From: Streptomyces clavifer
GTDB taxonomy: Bacteria; Actinomycetota; Actinomycetes; Streptomycetales; Streptomycetaceae
Reading direction: 5' to 3'
DNA length: 64,000 bases
NCBI GenBank assembly: GCA_014651175.1
Contig: BMWJ01000008.1
Span: 62,001-126,000 of the forward strand
Shown: in pieces, positions 35,147 to 43,697 of the stretch
How positions within the stretch are numbered: the stretch's first letter is position 1
Layout of the letters: each line of letters opens with the position of its first letter
Notes under the pieces: generated by a model
Databases searched by the model: none
What the model saw: the letters and a program-made list of their open reading frames with translations, nothing else
What the model was told of the DNA's origin: nothing
Translations under genes and position numbers: made by a program

Positions 35147-35181
35147 TCCCCGTTTGCACGTGTGTCCCCGCGAAACGGGGA
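35147..35181. promoter_or_regulatory. 9-bp inverted repeat upstream of tetR-type gene
   Basis: TCCCCGTTT at 35147-35155 pairs with AAACGGGGA at 35173-35181. Additional CCGGGGAT copies flank it (about 35136 and 35200). It is a candidate autoregulatory operator. Confidence 0.35.
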
Positions 35182-35237
35182 GCTGGTCCCCGGTTGGTCC
35201 GGGGATCGTCCAGACGTCGAAGGGAAGGGCCGCAGTC

Positions 35238-35900
35238 GTGGAGACCGTCGCCACAACCGCCTCCTGCGCCACGCAGCGCCGTACGCCCCGTCCGCGGGCC
35301 GACGCCCTGCGCAACCGGGAGCGGATCGTGACGGCCGCGCGTGAGATGTTCGTCGAGTTCGGCCCCGACGTGCCGCTCGACGAGGTCGCCCGCCGTGCCG
35401 GAGTCGGCAACGCCACGCTCTACCGCAACTTCCCCGACCGTGCCGCGCTGACCCACGAGGTCGTCCTCGCGGTCACCTGCCGCACCACGGAGCGCGCGCA
35501 GGAGGCTGTGGCCGCGGAGTCCGACCCGTTCGCCGCACTCAGCCGTTTCGTGCACGCGGCAGCCGACGAACGGATCGGTGCCCTGTGCCCGATGTTGTCC
35601 GGCGGCTTCGACAAGAGTCACCCCGAACTGCTTGCCGAGCTCCGTCGCCTCGAAGAGACCGTCGAAGGGCTCATGGAGCGCGCCATGTCCGCAGGGCGGC
35701 TGCGTACCGACATCGCCGTCGGTGACGTGCTCGTCGCCCTCTCCCAGCTCACCCGGCCGCTGCCCGGCATCGCCTGCCTGGACATCGACCGGTTCACCCA
35801 CCGCCATCTGCAGCTCTTCCTGGACGGCCTGGAAGCTCCGGCCCACTCCGAACTGCCCGGATCGGCGGCGACCATGGAGGACCTGCGCCGCGGGGACTGA
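35238..35900 (+). CDS. TetR-family repressor
   Basis: A 220-residue dimeric repressor. The N-terminal helix-turn-helix spans about residues 30-75 (RERIVTAAREMFVEFG, DEVARRAGVGNATLYRNFPD), and the C-terminal ligand domain ends in a helix before MEDLRRGD. The GTG at 35238 has AAGGG about 8 nt upstream. The MFS efflux gene 200 bp downstream on the same strand is its likely target, making a classic drug-sensing module, with the ligand probably a substrate of the pump. Confidence 0.9.
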   Translation: METVATTASCATQRRTPRPRADALRNRERIVTAAREMFVEFGPDVPLDEVARRAGVGNATLYRNFPDRAALTHEVVLAVTCRTTERAQEAVAAESDPFAALSRFVHAAADERIGALCPMLSGGFDKSHPELLAELRRLEETVEGLMERAMSAGRLRTDIAVGDVLVALSQLTRPLPGIACLDIDRFTHRHLQLFLDGLEAPAHSELPGSAATMEDLRRGD

Positions 35901-36103
35901 CGCCCGCGCAGCACCAGAGACCCAATAGACCACGGGCCCGAGCGGCCGACAGAAACCACATGAAGCAGGTCGGGCCCGGCCAGCGGGCCCGACCGCAGAT
36001 CCGGCACACCCTTTTCCGGCGACGTCCGCGGATCCGTCCGCGGGCCTGCCCCGCCGTTCCCACGACTCCTCGCGTCCAGACGCGTCCTTAGGTGGCTACT
36101 CCC

Positions 36104-37636
36104 ATGTCAAAAACAGCCGACGTCCGGCTCCCGGATCCCAGTCGCTGGAAAGCGCTGGCGTTCATCGCTCTCGCCCAGCTGATGGTCGTGCTCGACGCGA
36201 CCATCGTGAACATCGCACTGCCCTCCGCCCAGACGGACCTCGGCATCTCCGAGGGGAACAAGCAGTGGGTCATCACCGCGTACGCGCTCGCGTTCGGCGG
36301 GCTCCTGCTCTTCGGTGGACGCATCGCCGACCTCTGGGGCCGTAAGCGCACCTTCGTGGTGGGCCTGATCGGCTTCGCCGCGGCTTCCGCCATCGGTGGC
36401 GCCGCTCAGGGCGAAGCGATGATGTTCGGCTCCCGTGCCCTGCAGGGTGCCTTCGGCGCACTGCTCGCACCGGCAGCCCTGTCGCTGCTCGCGGTGATGT
36501 TCACCGACGCCAAGGAGCGCGCCAAGGCCTTCGGTATCTACGGGGCCATCGCCGGTGGCGGTGGCGCGGTCGGCCTGATCCTGGGCGGCTTCCTCACCGA
36601 GTACCTGAACTGGCGCTGGACGTTCTTCGTCAACATCCCGTTCGCGATCGTCGCCGCCGCCGGTGCCTACTTCGTCATCCGTGAGCCGGCCGGTGGCCGC
36701 AACCGCTCGCCGCTCGACATCCCCGGTGTCGTCCTGTCCACACTGGGCCTGGTCGCGCTGGTGTACGGCTTCACCCGCGCCGAGTCGGCCGGCTGGTCCG
36801 ACTCGCTGACCATAGGCATGTTCGTCGCGGCAGCCGTGCTGCTCCTGGCCTTCGTCGTCACCGAGGCGCGCGTCAAGTCGCCCCTGCTGCCGCTGCGTGT
36901 CCTGACCGAGCGCAATCGCGGAGGGGTCTACCTCTCCCTGGGTCTCGCCATCATCGCGATGTTCGGGCTCTTCCTCTTCCTGACCTACTACCTCCAGGTC
37001 GCGAAGGGATACTCGCCGGTCAAGACCGGCTTCGCGTTCCTCCCGATGATCGCGGGCATGATCGTCGGCTCCACGCAGATCGGCACCCGGCTGATGACCC
37101 GGGTCCCGCCGCGGCTGCTGATGGGCCCCGGGTTCCTCGTGGCCGCGATAGGCATGCTGCTGCTGACCCAGCTGGAGGTCGACACCTCGTACGCGGGCGT
37201 CATCCTGCCGGGCCAGCTGCTGCTCGGCCTGGGCATGGGGACGGCGTTCATGCCCGCCATGTCGCTGGCCACGCACGGCATCGAGCCGCGTGACGCCGGT
37301 GTGGCCTCCGCGATGGTGAACACCTCGCAGCAGGTCGGCGGCGCCATCGGTACGGCGCTGCTCAACACCATCGCCGCCGGTGCCACCACCGCGTACATCG
37401 CGGACCACGCCGCAGGTGCCACCGACCCGAAGCTCCTGCAGATGCAGGCCATGGTCAGTGGTTTCGCCAGCGCGATCTGGTGGGCGGTGGGCATCCTCGT
37501 CGCCGCCTCGGCGATCGCGACGGTGCTGATCAACACCGGGCGGCCAGGAGCCGGAGCGCCCGGTTCGGCCGATGGTTCCGGGGAGCGTGCGGACGGCGTC
37601 GAGGACGAGTTCAAGATCCCGGTCATCGCGCACTGA
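36104..37636 (+). CDS. MFS drug exporter, DHA2 type, next to TetR
   Basis: A 510-residue 14-helix exporter. Motif D1 LMVVLDATIVNIALPSAQTD in helix 1, motif A GGRIADLWGRKRTFVVGL and motif C GAIAGGGGAVGLILGGFLTE are all intact. It probably extrudes an antibiotic-like compound with proton antiport. ATG at 36104 (AGGTGG 9 nt upstream) is preferred to GTG at 36092. The hydrophilic tail GAPGSADGSGERADGVEDEF is disordered. Regulation by the upstream TetR protein is inferred from gene order. Confidence 0.9.
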   Translation: MSKTADVRLPDPSRWKALAFIALAQLMVVLDATIVNIALPSAQTDLGISEGNKQWVITAYALAFGGLLLFGGRIADLWGRKRTFVVGLIGFAAASAIGGAAQGEAMMFGSRALQGAFGALLAPAALSLLAVMFTDAKERAKAFGIYGAIAGGGGAVGLILGGFLTEYLNWRWTFFVNIPFAIVAAAGAYFVIREPAGGRNRSPLDIPGVVLSTLGLVALVYGFTRAESAGWSDSLTIGMFVAAAVLLLAFVVTEARVKSPLLPLRVLTERNRGGVYLSLGLAIIAMFGLFLFLTYYLQVAKGYSPVKTGFAFLPMIAGMIVGSTQIGTRLMTRVPPRLLMGPGFLVAAIGMLLLTQLEVDTSYAGVILPGQLLLGLGMGTAFMPAMSLATHGIEPRDAGVASAMVNTSQQVGGAIGTALLNTIAAGATTAYIADHAAGATDPKLLQMQAMVSGFASAIWWAVGILVAASAIATVLINTGRPGAGAPGSADGSGERADGVEDEFKIPVIAH

Positions 37637-37725
37637 GGCATGACGGCCAGGACGGCGTGAGGAGTGGTGCCGCGGGTGGTGCGGCACCTGCACCCGCCCC
37701 CTGCTGAAGCCCTCCGCGGCCCGTA

Positions 37726-37764
37726 GATCTGCCCTGGCTCCGCTCAGCGGAGCCAGGGCAGATC
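37726..37764. terminator. 18-bp bidirectional hairpin overlapping the MarR gene end
   Basis: Perfect arms 37726-37743 and 37747-37764 surround a TCA loop. The right arm is the last codons and stop of the leftward MarR gene, so the terminator of the rightward MFS gene is partly coding. Confidence 0.85.
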
Positions 37765-38256
37765 CGCGTCCACACCCTCCGGCTGCAGCCCGGTGGCGAT
37801 GACCTGCATGATCTCGCCGAGGCTCGCCACCTGGTCGGGGGTGAGCCGGGCGAACATCGCATGGCGCACCGCGTCCACGTGTCCCGGAGCGGACCGGGCG
37901 AGCATCTCGAAGCCCTCGTCCGTGAGGACCGCGTTCTGACCACGCTTGTCGGAGGGGCACTCCTCGCGCCGGACCCAGCCGTTCTTCTCCAGCCGGGCGA
38001 CGGCGTGCGAGAGCCGGGAGCGGGTGATCTTCGCGTCCTTGGCCAGCTCGGTCATCCGCATGCGGCGCCGCGGCGCCTGGGAGAGGTGGACGAGAAGCCC
38101 GTAGTAGATGTGCGGCATGCCGGCATCGCGCTGCAACTGGCGGTCGAGGTGATCCTCCATGAGCGTGGTGGCGTGGAGGTACGCACGCCACACGCTCTGC
38201 TCTTCGTCGGTGAGCCATAGGGGCCCGCCGGTGGATGTCGTGGTCATGTACTTCAC
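37744..38256 (-). CDS. MarR-family regulator
   Basis: A 170-residue winged-helix dimer. The recognition region is TELAKDAKITRSRLSHAVAR followed by LEKNGWVRREECPSDKRGQN, the wing with the DxR motif. It is divergent from the ring-cleaving dioxygenase gene, and two TTGAA-type palindromes occupy the shared promoter, so it probably represses both genes and is released by a phenolic or quinone ligand. GTG at 38256 has AAAGG 7 nt upstream; ATG at 38247 is an alternative. Confidence 0.88.
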   Translation of the reverse strand: MKYMTTTSTGGPLWLTDEEQSVWRAYLHATTLMEDHLDRQLQRDAGMPHIYYGLLVHLSQAPRRRMRMTELAKDAKITRSRLSHAVARLEKNGWVRREECPSDKRGQNAVLTDEGFEMLARSAPGHVDAVRHAMFARLTPDQVASLGEIMQVIATGLQPEGVDADLPWLR

Positions 38257-38270
38257 TGTACGACCTTTTC

Positions 38271-38327
38271 TTGAATATTGAACTAGATAGAGCTAAGGTC
38301 TCTGGAGATAGGAACTTGAAGATTCAA
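38271..38327. promoter_or_regulatory. Paired TTGAA-type operator sites
   Basis: TTGAATATTGAA (38271-38282) and the perfect palindrome TTGAAGATTCAA (38316-38327) lie 45 bp apart in an AT-rich island between the divergent MarR and dioxygenase genes. They are probable MarR operators. Confidence 0.55.
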
Positions 38328-38422
38328 AGAGATCTGCCGAATCCCCGGTTCTCGATCCCGGCACCCGTTTCCCGGTGCCTGTAGAGAACACATACCGCGA
38401 TCGGCGGAGGAATGGGAGTGTC

Positions 38423-39199
38423 ATGACTGTCACCGCGGAGCGCATGCCGGCCCTCTACCTCTCCCACGGCGCGCCGCCGCTCGCCGACGACCCCGTCTGG
38501 CCCGGTGAGCTGGCCGCCTGGTCCGCCGGACTCCCGCGGCCCAAGGCGATCCTGATGGTCTCCGCGCACTGGGAGGAGGCGCCGCTCGCGCTCGGTGCCA
38601 TCGAAACCGTGCCGCTCGTCTACGACTTCTGGGGCTTCCCCGAGCACTACTACCAGGTGCGGTACGCGGCCCCGGGCGCCCCGAAGCTCGCGGAGGACGT
38701 GCGCAAGCTCCTGCGCGCCGCGGGCGCCCCGGTCCAGGACATCCCCGACCGGGGTCTCGATCACGGGGCTTACGTGCCGCTCGTGGAGATGTTCCCGGAC
38801 GCGGACATCCCCGTACTGCAGATCTCCCTCCCGACGCTGGACCCCCGGAAGCTGATGGACATCGGGCGCAAGCTCGCTCCGCTGCGCGACGAGGGCGTGC
38901 TCATCGTCGGAAGCGGCTTCTTCACGCACAACCTGGCCGCCCTGCGGCACGCCGGTACACCCGGCTGGTCGGCGGAGTTCGACGACTGGGGGCACCGGGC
39001 GCTCCAGGCACAGGACGTCGACGCGCTGCTGGACTTCGAACACAAGTCGCCTGCGGGGAAGCTCGCCCACCCCCGTACCGAGCACTTCGCCCCGCTCTTC
39101 GTGACGATGGGTGCCGCGGAGAGCGAGCTGGATCAGGGGCGCAGTGTCATCGAGGGGTTCTGGATGGGTCTGGCGAAGCGCTCGGTCCAGTTCGGCTGA
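38423..39199 (+). CDS. Class III extradiol ring-cleavage dioxygenase (DODA type)
   Basis: A 258-residue LigB/DODA-like non-heme iron enzyme, expected to open catecholic rings between carbons 4 and 5. Iron ligands are likely His15-like in YLSHGAPPL, the His in VSAHWEEAPL and a later His/Glu in FFTHNLAAL. RGLDHGAYVPLVEMFPDADI is the family signature. GGGAG lies 4 nt before the ATG. It is controlled, by inference, by the divergent MarR protein, a gene pair common for aromatic detoxification. Its last 53 bases overlap the convergent acetyltransferase gene. Confidence 0.88.
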   Translation: MTVTAERMPALYLSHGAPPLADDPVWPGELAAWSAGLPRPKAILMVSAHWEEAPLALGAIETVPLVYDFWGFPEHYYQVRYAAPGAPKLAEDVRKLLRAAGAPVQDIPDRGLDHGAYVPLVEMFPDADIPVLQISLPTLDPRKLMDIGRKLAPLRDEGVLIVGSGFFTHNLAALRHAGTPGWSAEFDDWGHRALQAQDVDALLDFEHKSPAGKLAHPRTEHFAPLFVTMGAAESELDQGRSVIEGFWMGLAKRSVQFG

Positions 39200-39728
39200 G
39201 CATCGGCTTCTCGTACCAGGACACGTCCCAGTACCGGCCGAACTTCCTGCCCACCTCGGTGTACGTGCCCACGTGGCGGAAGCCGAAGGCGCCGTGCAGT
39301 CGGACCGACGGTTCGTTGGGCTGGGCGATCGCCGCGTAGGCGCGGTGGATGTCCTCGCCTGCCAGGGCCTCGAACAGGGCCTTGTAGAGGAGGGTGCCGA
39401 CTCCGCGACCGGTGGTGCCGGGCGCGCAGTAGGCGCTCACCTCGACCGAGGTGCTGTACGCCGCCTTGGGCCGGTACGGGCTGCTGGTGGCATAACCGAG
39501 GACCTCCGGCGCGTTACGCGAAGGACTGATGTGCGAGGCAACCAGCAGCCGGAACGGGCCGTCTTCGGGGTGTGAGCGCAACCACGGCAGACGTTCGGCC
39601 GGTGTGAAGGCGGTCGTGTCGAATGTGAGTGCGGTCTCGCGGACGTAATGGTTGTAGATGGCCGTTACGGCCTCGAGATCAGCCTCGGATCCGGGCCTGA
39701 CCTGCACTTCTGTGGGTATGCGGGACAT
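39147..39728 (-). CDS. GNAT acetyltransferase, phosphinothricin N-acetyltransferase-like
   Basis: A 193-residue N-acetyltransferase transferring acetyl from CoA to an amino group. VRPGSEADLEAVTAIYNHYV at the start, YSTSVEVSAYCAPGTTGRGV with the CoA pyrophosphate loop, and the end VGTYTEVGRKFGRYWDVSWY are characteristic of the Pat/Bar branch. It could confer tolerance to phosphinothricin or acetylate methionine sulfone-type compounds. GGAGG lies before the ATG at 39728. Its 3' end overlaps the dioxygenase 3' end. The adjacent divergent gene is hrdD. Confidence 0.88.
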   Translation of the reverse strand: MSRIPTEVQVRPGSEADLEAVTAIYNHYVRETALTFDTTAFTPAERLPWLRSHPEDGPFRLLVASHISPSRNAPEVLGYATSSPYRPKAAYSTSVEVSAYCAPGTTGRGVGTLLYKALFEALAGEDIHRAYAAIAQPNEPSVRLHGAFGFRHVGTYTEVGRKFGRYWDVSWYEKPMLSRTGPSASPDPSRTPR

Positions 39729-39788
39729 CAGTCCTCCTGATGGGCCGGACAGGGTACTGCATGATCTCGAAAGTGAATGGTCGCCGTG

Positions 39789-39814
39789 GGAATTCTGTCC
39801 GGATTCCAGTCGTT
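39789..39814 (+). promoter_or_regulatory. SigR-type promoter GGAAT-N18-GTT for hrdD
   Basis: GGAAT at 39789-39793 and GTT at 39812-39814 are separated by exactly 18 nt, the consensus for the thiol-oxidative-stress sigma factor SigR of Streptomyces. It lies 62 bp upstream of the hrdD start. hrdD is a known SigR target in S. coelicolor. Confidence 0.75.
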
Positions 39815-39875
39815 GTTTCCATCGGATGCAGGGCACCCGAAAGGGTGTCGCGACCTACTCAGTAAGGGAGCTCGC

Positions 39876-40877
39876 ATGGCAACCCGTGCCGTCGCCCGTC
39901 GTTCGTCCGCCAGCTCCGGCGGGACCGACCGGGCAAGCAGTGTTCGCGCCGTGGGCGGGGAGATCGCCGATCGCGACCTGGTCGGCATGTACCTGGACGA
40001 GATCGCCCGCACACCGCTGCTCGACGCCGCCAAGGAGGTCGAGCTCTCGCAGACGATCGAGGCGGGCGTCTTCGCCCAGCAGATCCTCGACGGCGGAGTG
40101 GAGAGCGAGGCCGGCGGAGCGGAGCGCCAGGAGCTGGAGGCGCTGGTCGCCGAGGGCGAGCGTGCCAAGGACGTGTTCATCCGGTCCAACCTCAGGCTCG
40201 TCGTGGCCGTGGCCCGGCGTTACCCGAGGGCCGGGCTGCCGCTGCTCGACCTGATTCAGGAGGGCAACGCCGGCCTGGTGCGAGCGGTCGAGAAGTTCGA
40301 CTACGCCAAGGGCTTCAAGTTCTCCACGTACGCGACGTGGTGGATCCGTCAGGCCATCACCAGGTCGATAGCCGACCAGTCCCGCACCATCCGGCTCCCC
40401 GTCCACCTCGTGGAGGAGCTCGGCCGGATCCGCAGGGTGCAGCGTGAGTTCAACCGCGAGAACGGGCGGGACCCGGAGCACGCGGAGATCGCGGCCGAGC
40501 TGGACTCGAACACCGAGCGCGTGGGCAACGTCCTGGACTGGGCCCGTGACCCGGTCAGCCTCAACATGCCCGTCGACGACGACGGGGACACCCAGTTCGG
40601 TGACCTCCTGGAGGACACCTCCGCGGTGTCGCCCGAGCAGTCCGTGATGACGCTGCTGCGCAGCGAGGAGCTCGAGGACCTGATCGGGAAGCTCGACAAC
40701 AGGACCGCCTCCATCATCCGTATGCGCTACGGGATCGAGGACGGCCGTGAGCGGACCCTCACCGAGGTGGGCAAGCAGCACGGTCTGACCCGGGAGCGGA
40801 TCCGCCAGATCGAGAAGCACGCGTTGCTCGAATTGAAGCGAATGGCTCACGACACGGGCTTTGACGCTGCGGCGTGA
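39876..40877 (+). CDS. hrdD: Principal-like RNA polymerase sigma factor HrdD
   Basis: A 333-residue group 2 sigma-70 factor. Region 1.2 (DLVGMYLDEIARTPLLDAAK), region 2 (NLRLVVAVARRYPRAG, GFKFSTYATWWIRQAITRSI), region 3 (EELGRIRRVQREFNREN) and region 4.2 (TLTEVGKQHGLTRERIRQIE) are complete. The N-terminus MATRAVARR and end DTGFDAAA are what I recall of HrdD rather than HrdA, HrdB or HrdC. It has AAGGGAG 5 nt before the ATG. It directs vegetative-type promoters but is not essential in S. coelicolor. The upstream SigR-type promoter ties it to disulfide stress. Confidence 0.9.
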   Translation: MATRAVARRSSASSGGTDRASSVRAVGGEIADRDLVGMYLDEIARTPLLDAAKEVELSQTIEAGVFAQQILDGGVESEAGGAERQELEALVAEGERAKDVFIRSNLRLVVAVARRYPRAGLPLLDLIQEGNAGLVRAVEKFDYAKGFKFSTYATWWIRQAITRSIADQSRTIRLPVHLVEELGRIRRVQREFNRENGRDPEHAEIAAELDSNTERVGNVLDWARDPVSLNMPVDDDGDTQFGDLLEDTSAVSPEQSVMTLLRSEELEDLIGKLDNRTASIIRMRYGIEDGRERTLTEVGKQHGLTRERIRQIEKHALLELKRMAHDTGFDAAA

Positions 40878-40950
40878 GCCAATAACCCGTAATCTCCACA
40901 TAAGCCGGTTCGCACCGGCGACGACCGGTCTCGTACCGGTTCCCTGAGCT

Positions 40951-40988
40951 GAGTCCCGGCGCCCACCCCCCCCCCGGCGCCGGGGCTC
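40951..40988. terminator. 13-bp hairpin with C10 loop between hrdD and WYL gene
   Basis: Arms 40951-40963 and 40976-40988 pair (one G-T), and the loop contains a run of ten C (40966-40975). The right arm reaches the stop codon of the leftward WYL gene. Confidence 0.75.
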
Positions 40989-41979
40989 ATTCATTTCCGC
41001 TCCGCCCGGGCCGGGCGGACGAGGCGCGGGTCAGACGGGCACCCAGGTCCGCCAGGTGCTCCACCAGCCGTGGCGGCCCGTGGGCCTCGAACTCGCAGTC
41101 CACCAGAGCCAGCCGCAGCGCCACCCACTCCAGCGAGTCCGAGGAGACCGTGCGGAGTCGGCAGCTGTCCGTGCCGGTCGGTTCCACCGCGCCGAGCATC
41201 GCGGGCAGCCGTGCCGTCACGAAGTCGGCCGGCGCCCGGAAGCTCACGTCGATCCGGAGTTCCGGCTGCATCCGGGACATCGACCGGGCGATGAACTCCG
41301 CCGCGTCCCCGCCCTCGGTGGGCAGCTCGCGGGGGGTGAAGCGGGCGCCGGTGGCGAACGGCTCGTTCACCCGGTCCACCCGGAAGGTGCGCCAGTCCTC
41401 ACGGTCCATGTCGTACGCGACCAGGTACCAGCGGCTGCCCGTGCTCACCAGCCGGTACGGCTCGACCTGGCGTTTCGACGCGGTGCCGTCCCCCGCGCGG
41501 TAGCCGAAGCGCAGCCGCTCCCGCCCGGTGGCGGCCGAGGCGATCACCGTGAGGGTCCGCGGATCGATGGTCGAACCGTCGCCGCGGGTGAGCGGCACCG
41601 TCGCTCTCTGCAGGGAGGAGACCCGGTGCCGCAGCCGGGACGGAAGCACCTGCTCCAGCTTGGCCAGCGCCCGCACCGAGGCCTCGTCGACCCCCTCGAT
41701 GGCATGCCCGGCCCCGGCCCTCAGCCCCACCGCGATGGCCACCGCCTCCTCGTCGTCCAGCAGGAGGGGCGGCATGGCACTGCCCGCCACCAGGCGGTAG
41801 CCACCGACGGAGCCGCGGGACGCCTCGACCGGGTAGCCGAGGTCGCGGAGCCGGTCGATGTCGCGGCGGATGGTGCGCGGACTGACGTCGAGCCGCTCGG
41901 CCAGTTCGCTGCCCGGCCATTCGCGCGGGGTCTGGAGGAGCGACAGCAGATTCAGCAGTCGTGCCGGGGTATCCGTCAT
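40987..41979 (-). CDS. WYL-domain transcriptional regulator (YafY type)
   Basis: A 330-residue regulator. The N-terminal winged helix-turn-helix (LLQTPREWPGSELAERLDVS, then PRTIRRDIDRLRDLGYPVEA) is followed by the WYL sensor (about 140-220, VEPYRLVSTGSRWYLVAYDM, DREDWRTFRVDRV) and the WCX C-terminal extension. WYL proteins sense small ligands or single-stranded nucleic acid. It is divergent from an MFS transporter with a 62-bp gap carrying a perfect palindrome, so it probably controls that pump. Confidence 0.9.
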   Translation of the reverse strand: MTDTPARLLNLLSLLQTPREWPGSELAERLDVSPRTIRRDIDRLRDLGYPVEASRGSVGGYRLVAGSAMPPLLLDDEEAVAIAVGLRAGAGHAIEGVDEASVRALAKLEQVLPSRLRHRVSSLQRATVPLTRGDGSTIDPRTLTVIASAATGRERLRFGYRAGDGTASKRQVEPYRLVSTGSRWYLVAYDMDREDWRTFRVDRVNEPFATGARFTPRELPTEGGDAAEFIARSMSRMQPELRIDVSFRAPADFVTARLPAMLGAVEPTGTDSCRLRTVSSDSLEWVALRLALVDCEFEAHGPPRLVEHLADLGARLTRASSARPGRSGNE

Positions 41980-42017
41980 GGCGCCCAGGATGCCGGTTCA
42001 ACAGGACACGATCTGAC

Positions 42018-42032
42018 CTAATGGACCATTAG
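42018..42032. promoter_or_regulatory. Palindrome CTAATGG-A-CCATTAG
   Basis: Perfect 7-1-7 palindrome, 9 bp before the MFS start and 38 bp before the WYL regulator start. It is positioned to block both genes. Confidence 0.6.
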
Positions 42033-42041
42033 CTTCTTCGT

Positions 42042-43607
42042 ATGACTTCTTCCGAATCTCCGCCGTCCACGGCGGCCGACCGCACGGCGCCCACGGGGCT
42101 CGACGCCCCGCAGGACCGTGCCGACCGGCGCCGCTGGTTCGCGCTCGCGATCGTGATGACCGCGGCCTTCATGGACCTGGTCGATGTCACGATCGTCAAT
42201 ATCGCCATCCCGAGCATCACCCGCGACACCGGTGCCTCGTTCTCGGAGATCCAGTGGATCACCGCCGGGTACGCCCTGGCCTTCGCGGCCGGTCTGATCA
42301 CGGGCGGCCGGCTCGGTGACATCTACGGCCGCAAGCGCATCTTCCTCATCGGGATCGGCGGCTTCACGATCGCCTCCGCCCTCTGCGGCTTCGCCGGGAA
42401 CCCGGAGATGCTGGTCGCCTCACGCATCCTGCAGGGCGGCATGGCCGCGCTGATGGTGCCCCAGGTGCTGTCGATCGTGCACGCCACCTTCCCGGCACAC
42501 GAGCGCGGCAAGGTCTTCGGGCTCTTCGGGGCCATCGTCGGACTCGGCGCGGTGTCCGGGCCGCTGCTCGGCGCGCTGCTCACCGAGTGGAACCTCTTCG
42601 GCCTGGAGTGGCGGCCGATCTTCCTGATCAACCTGCCGGTCGGTATCGCCGGACTGATCCTGGGGAGGAAGTTCATCAGTGAGTCCAAGGCACCGAAGGC
42701 CCTGCGCCTCGACCTGGCCGGTGTGTTCCTGGTGACGCTGGGCCTGCTCATGCTGATCTACCCGCTGACCCGAGGGCGTGAGCTGGGCTGGCCGCTGTGG
42801 GGGTACGTGTCGATGGCCTCCAGCCTCCTGGTGTTCGCGGTGCTGGTCGCGTACGAACGCCGGAAGGCGAGCAGGGACGGCTCCCCGCTCATCGAGCTGT
42901 CGCTGTTCCGGGTGAAGAGCTTCGCCGCGGGCATCGCCGTGCAGCTGACCTTCGGTATCGTCCTCGGCATCTTCTTCCTCGTCTGGACGCTCTACATGCA
43001 GACGGGGCTCGGCTGGAGCGCGCTGCGGGCGGGCACGACGGGGATTCCGTTCTCCATCGCCGTGTCGGTGGCCGCCGGGATCTCCGTGCAGAAGCTGGTG
43101 CCCCGCTTCGGGCGCAAGGTCCTCCAGGCGGGCGCACTGCTGATGATCACCGGGCTGCTGGTCTACATCGCCGAGGCCGGGCACTACGGCCTGGGCATCA
43201 CGTCCTGGCAGATGATCGCGCCCCTGGTGATCATGGGGGCGGGAATGGGCCTGATCGTGGCCCCGCTGACGGACGCGGTCCTCTCCGGAGTACCCAAGGA
43301 GCACTCCGGATCGGCGTCCGGGCTGATCAACACCGTGCAGCAGATGGGCACGGCGCTGGGACTCGGGCTCGTCGCGGTCGTCTTCTTCGGCTCCATCGGT
43401 GACGACCTGTCACCGCAGGAGATGGGCCCGGCCTTCGTGGACGCGTTCCAGCAGTCGCTGTGGTGGGTGGCCGGGGTGCTCACGGTGATCTTCTTCGTGA
43501 TGTTCGCACTGCCGGCCAAGCCGCAGGTGCACCTGGAGGGCGGCGGCGACGAGACGGCCGCGGTGCCGGACCCGGGGATCGGCAAGGAGCCCGCGCTGTC
43601 ACGCTGA
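42042..43607 (+). CDS. MFS drug exporter, DHA2 type, divergent from WYL regulator
   Basis: A 521-residue 14-helix antiporter. Motif D1 FMDLVDVTIVNIAIPSITRD, motif A GGRLGDIYGRKRIFLIGIGG and motif C GAIVGLGAVSGPLLGALLTE are clear, and the last helix is followed by a hydrophilic tail (QVHLEGGGDETAAVPDPGIG). It resembles exporters of antibiotics. Third DHA2 pump in the window, but not a close copy of the other two. Control by the WYL regulator is inferred. Confidence 0.9.
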   Translation: MTSSESPPSTAADRTAPTGLDAPQDRADRRRWFALAIVMTAAFMDLVDVTIVNIAIPSITRDTGASFSEIQWITAGYALAFAAGLITGGRLGDIYGRKRIFLIGIGGFTIASALCGFAGNPEMLVASRILQGGMAALMVPQVLSIVHATFPAHERGKVFGLFGAIVGLGAVSGPLLGALLTEWNLFGLEWRPIFLINLPVGIAGLILGRKFISESKAPKALRLDLAGVFLVTLGLLMLIYPLTRGRELGWPLWGYVSMASSLLVFAVLVAYERRKASRDGSPLIELSLFRVKSFAAGIAVQLTFGIVLGIFFLVWTLYMQTGLGWSALRAGTTGIPFSIAVSVAAGISVQKLVPRFGRKVLQAGALLMITGLLVYIAEAGHYGLGITSWQMIAPLVIMGAGMGLIVAPLTDAVLSGVPKEHSGSASGLINTVQQMGTALGLGLVAVVFFGSIGDDLSPQEMGPAFVDAFQQSLWWVAGVLTVIFFVMFALPAKPQVHLEGGGDETAAVPDPGIGKEPALSR

Positions 43608-43641
43608 GCGCGCGCCCGCACGCCGCGTCCCTGGTGACACC

Positions 43642-43673
43642 CGCCCGTCCGCCCCGCCCGGGGCGGACGGGCG
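43642..43673. terminator. 14-bp bidirectional hairpin
   Basis: Arms 43642-43655 and 43660-43673 flank a GCCC loop, between the convergent MFS gene and DUF6227 gene. Confidence 0.85.
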
Positions 43674-43697
43674 AGCCATGTCCGGCGGCCGCGCCGA

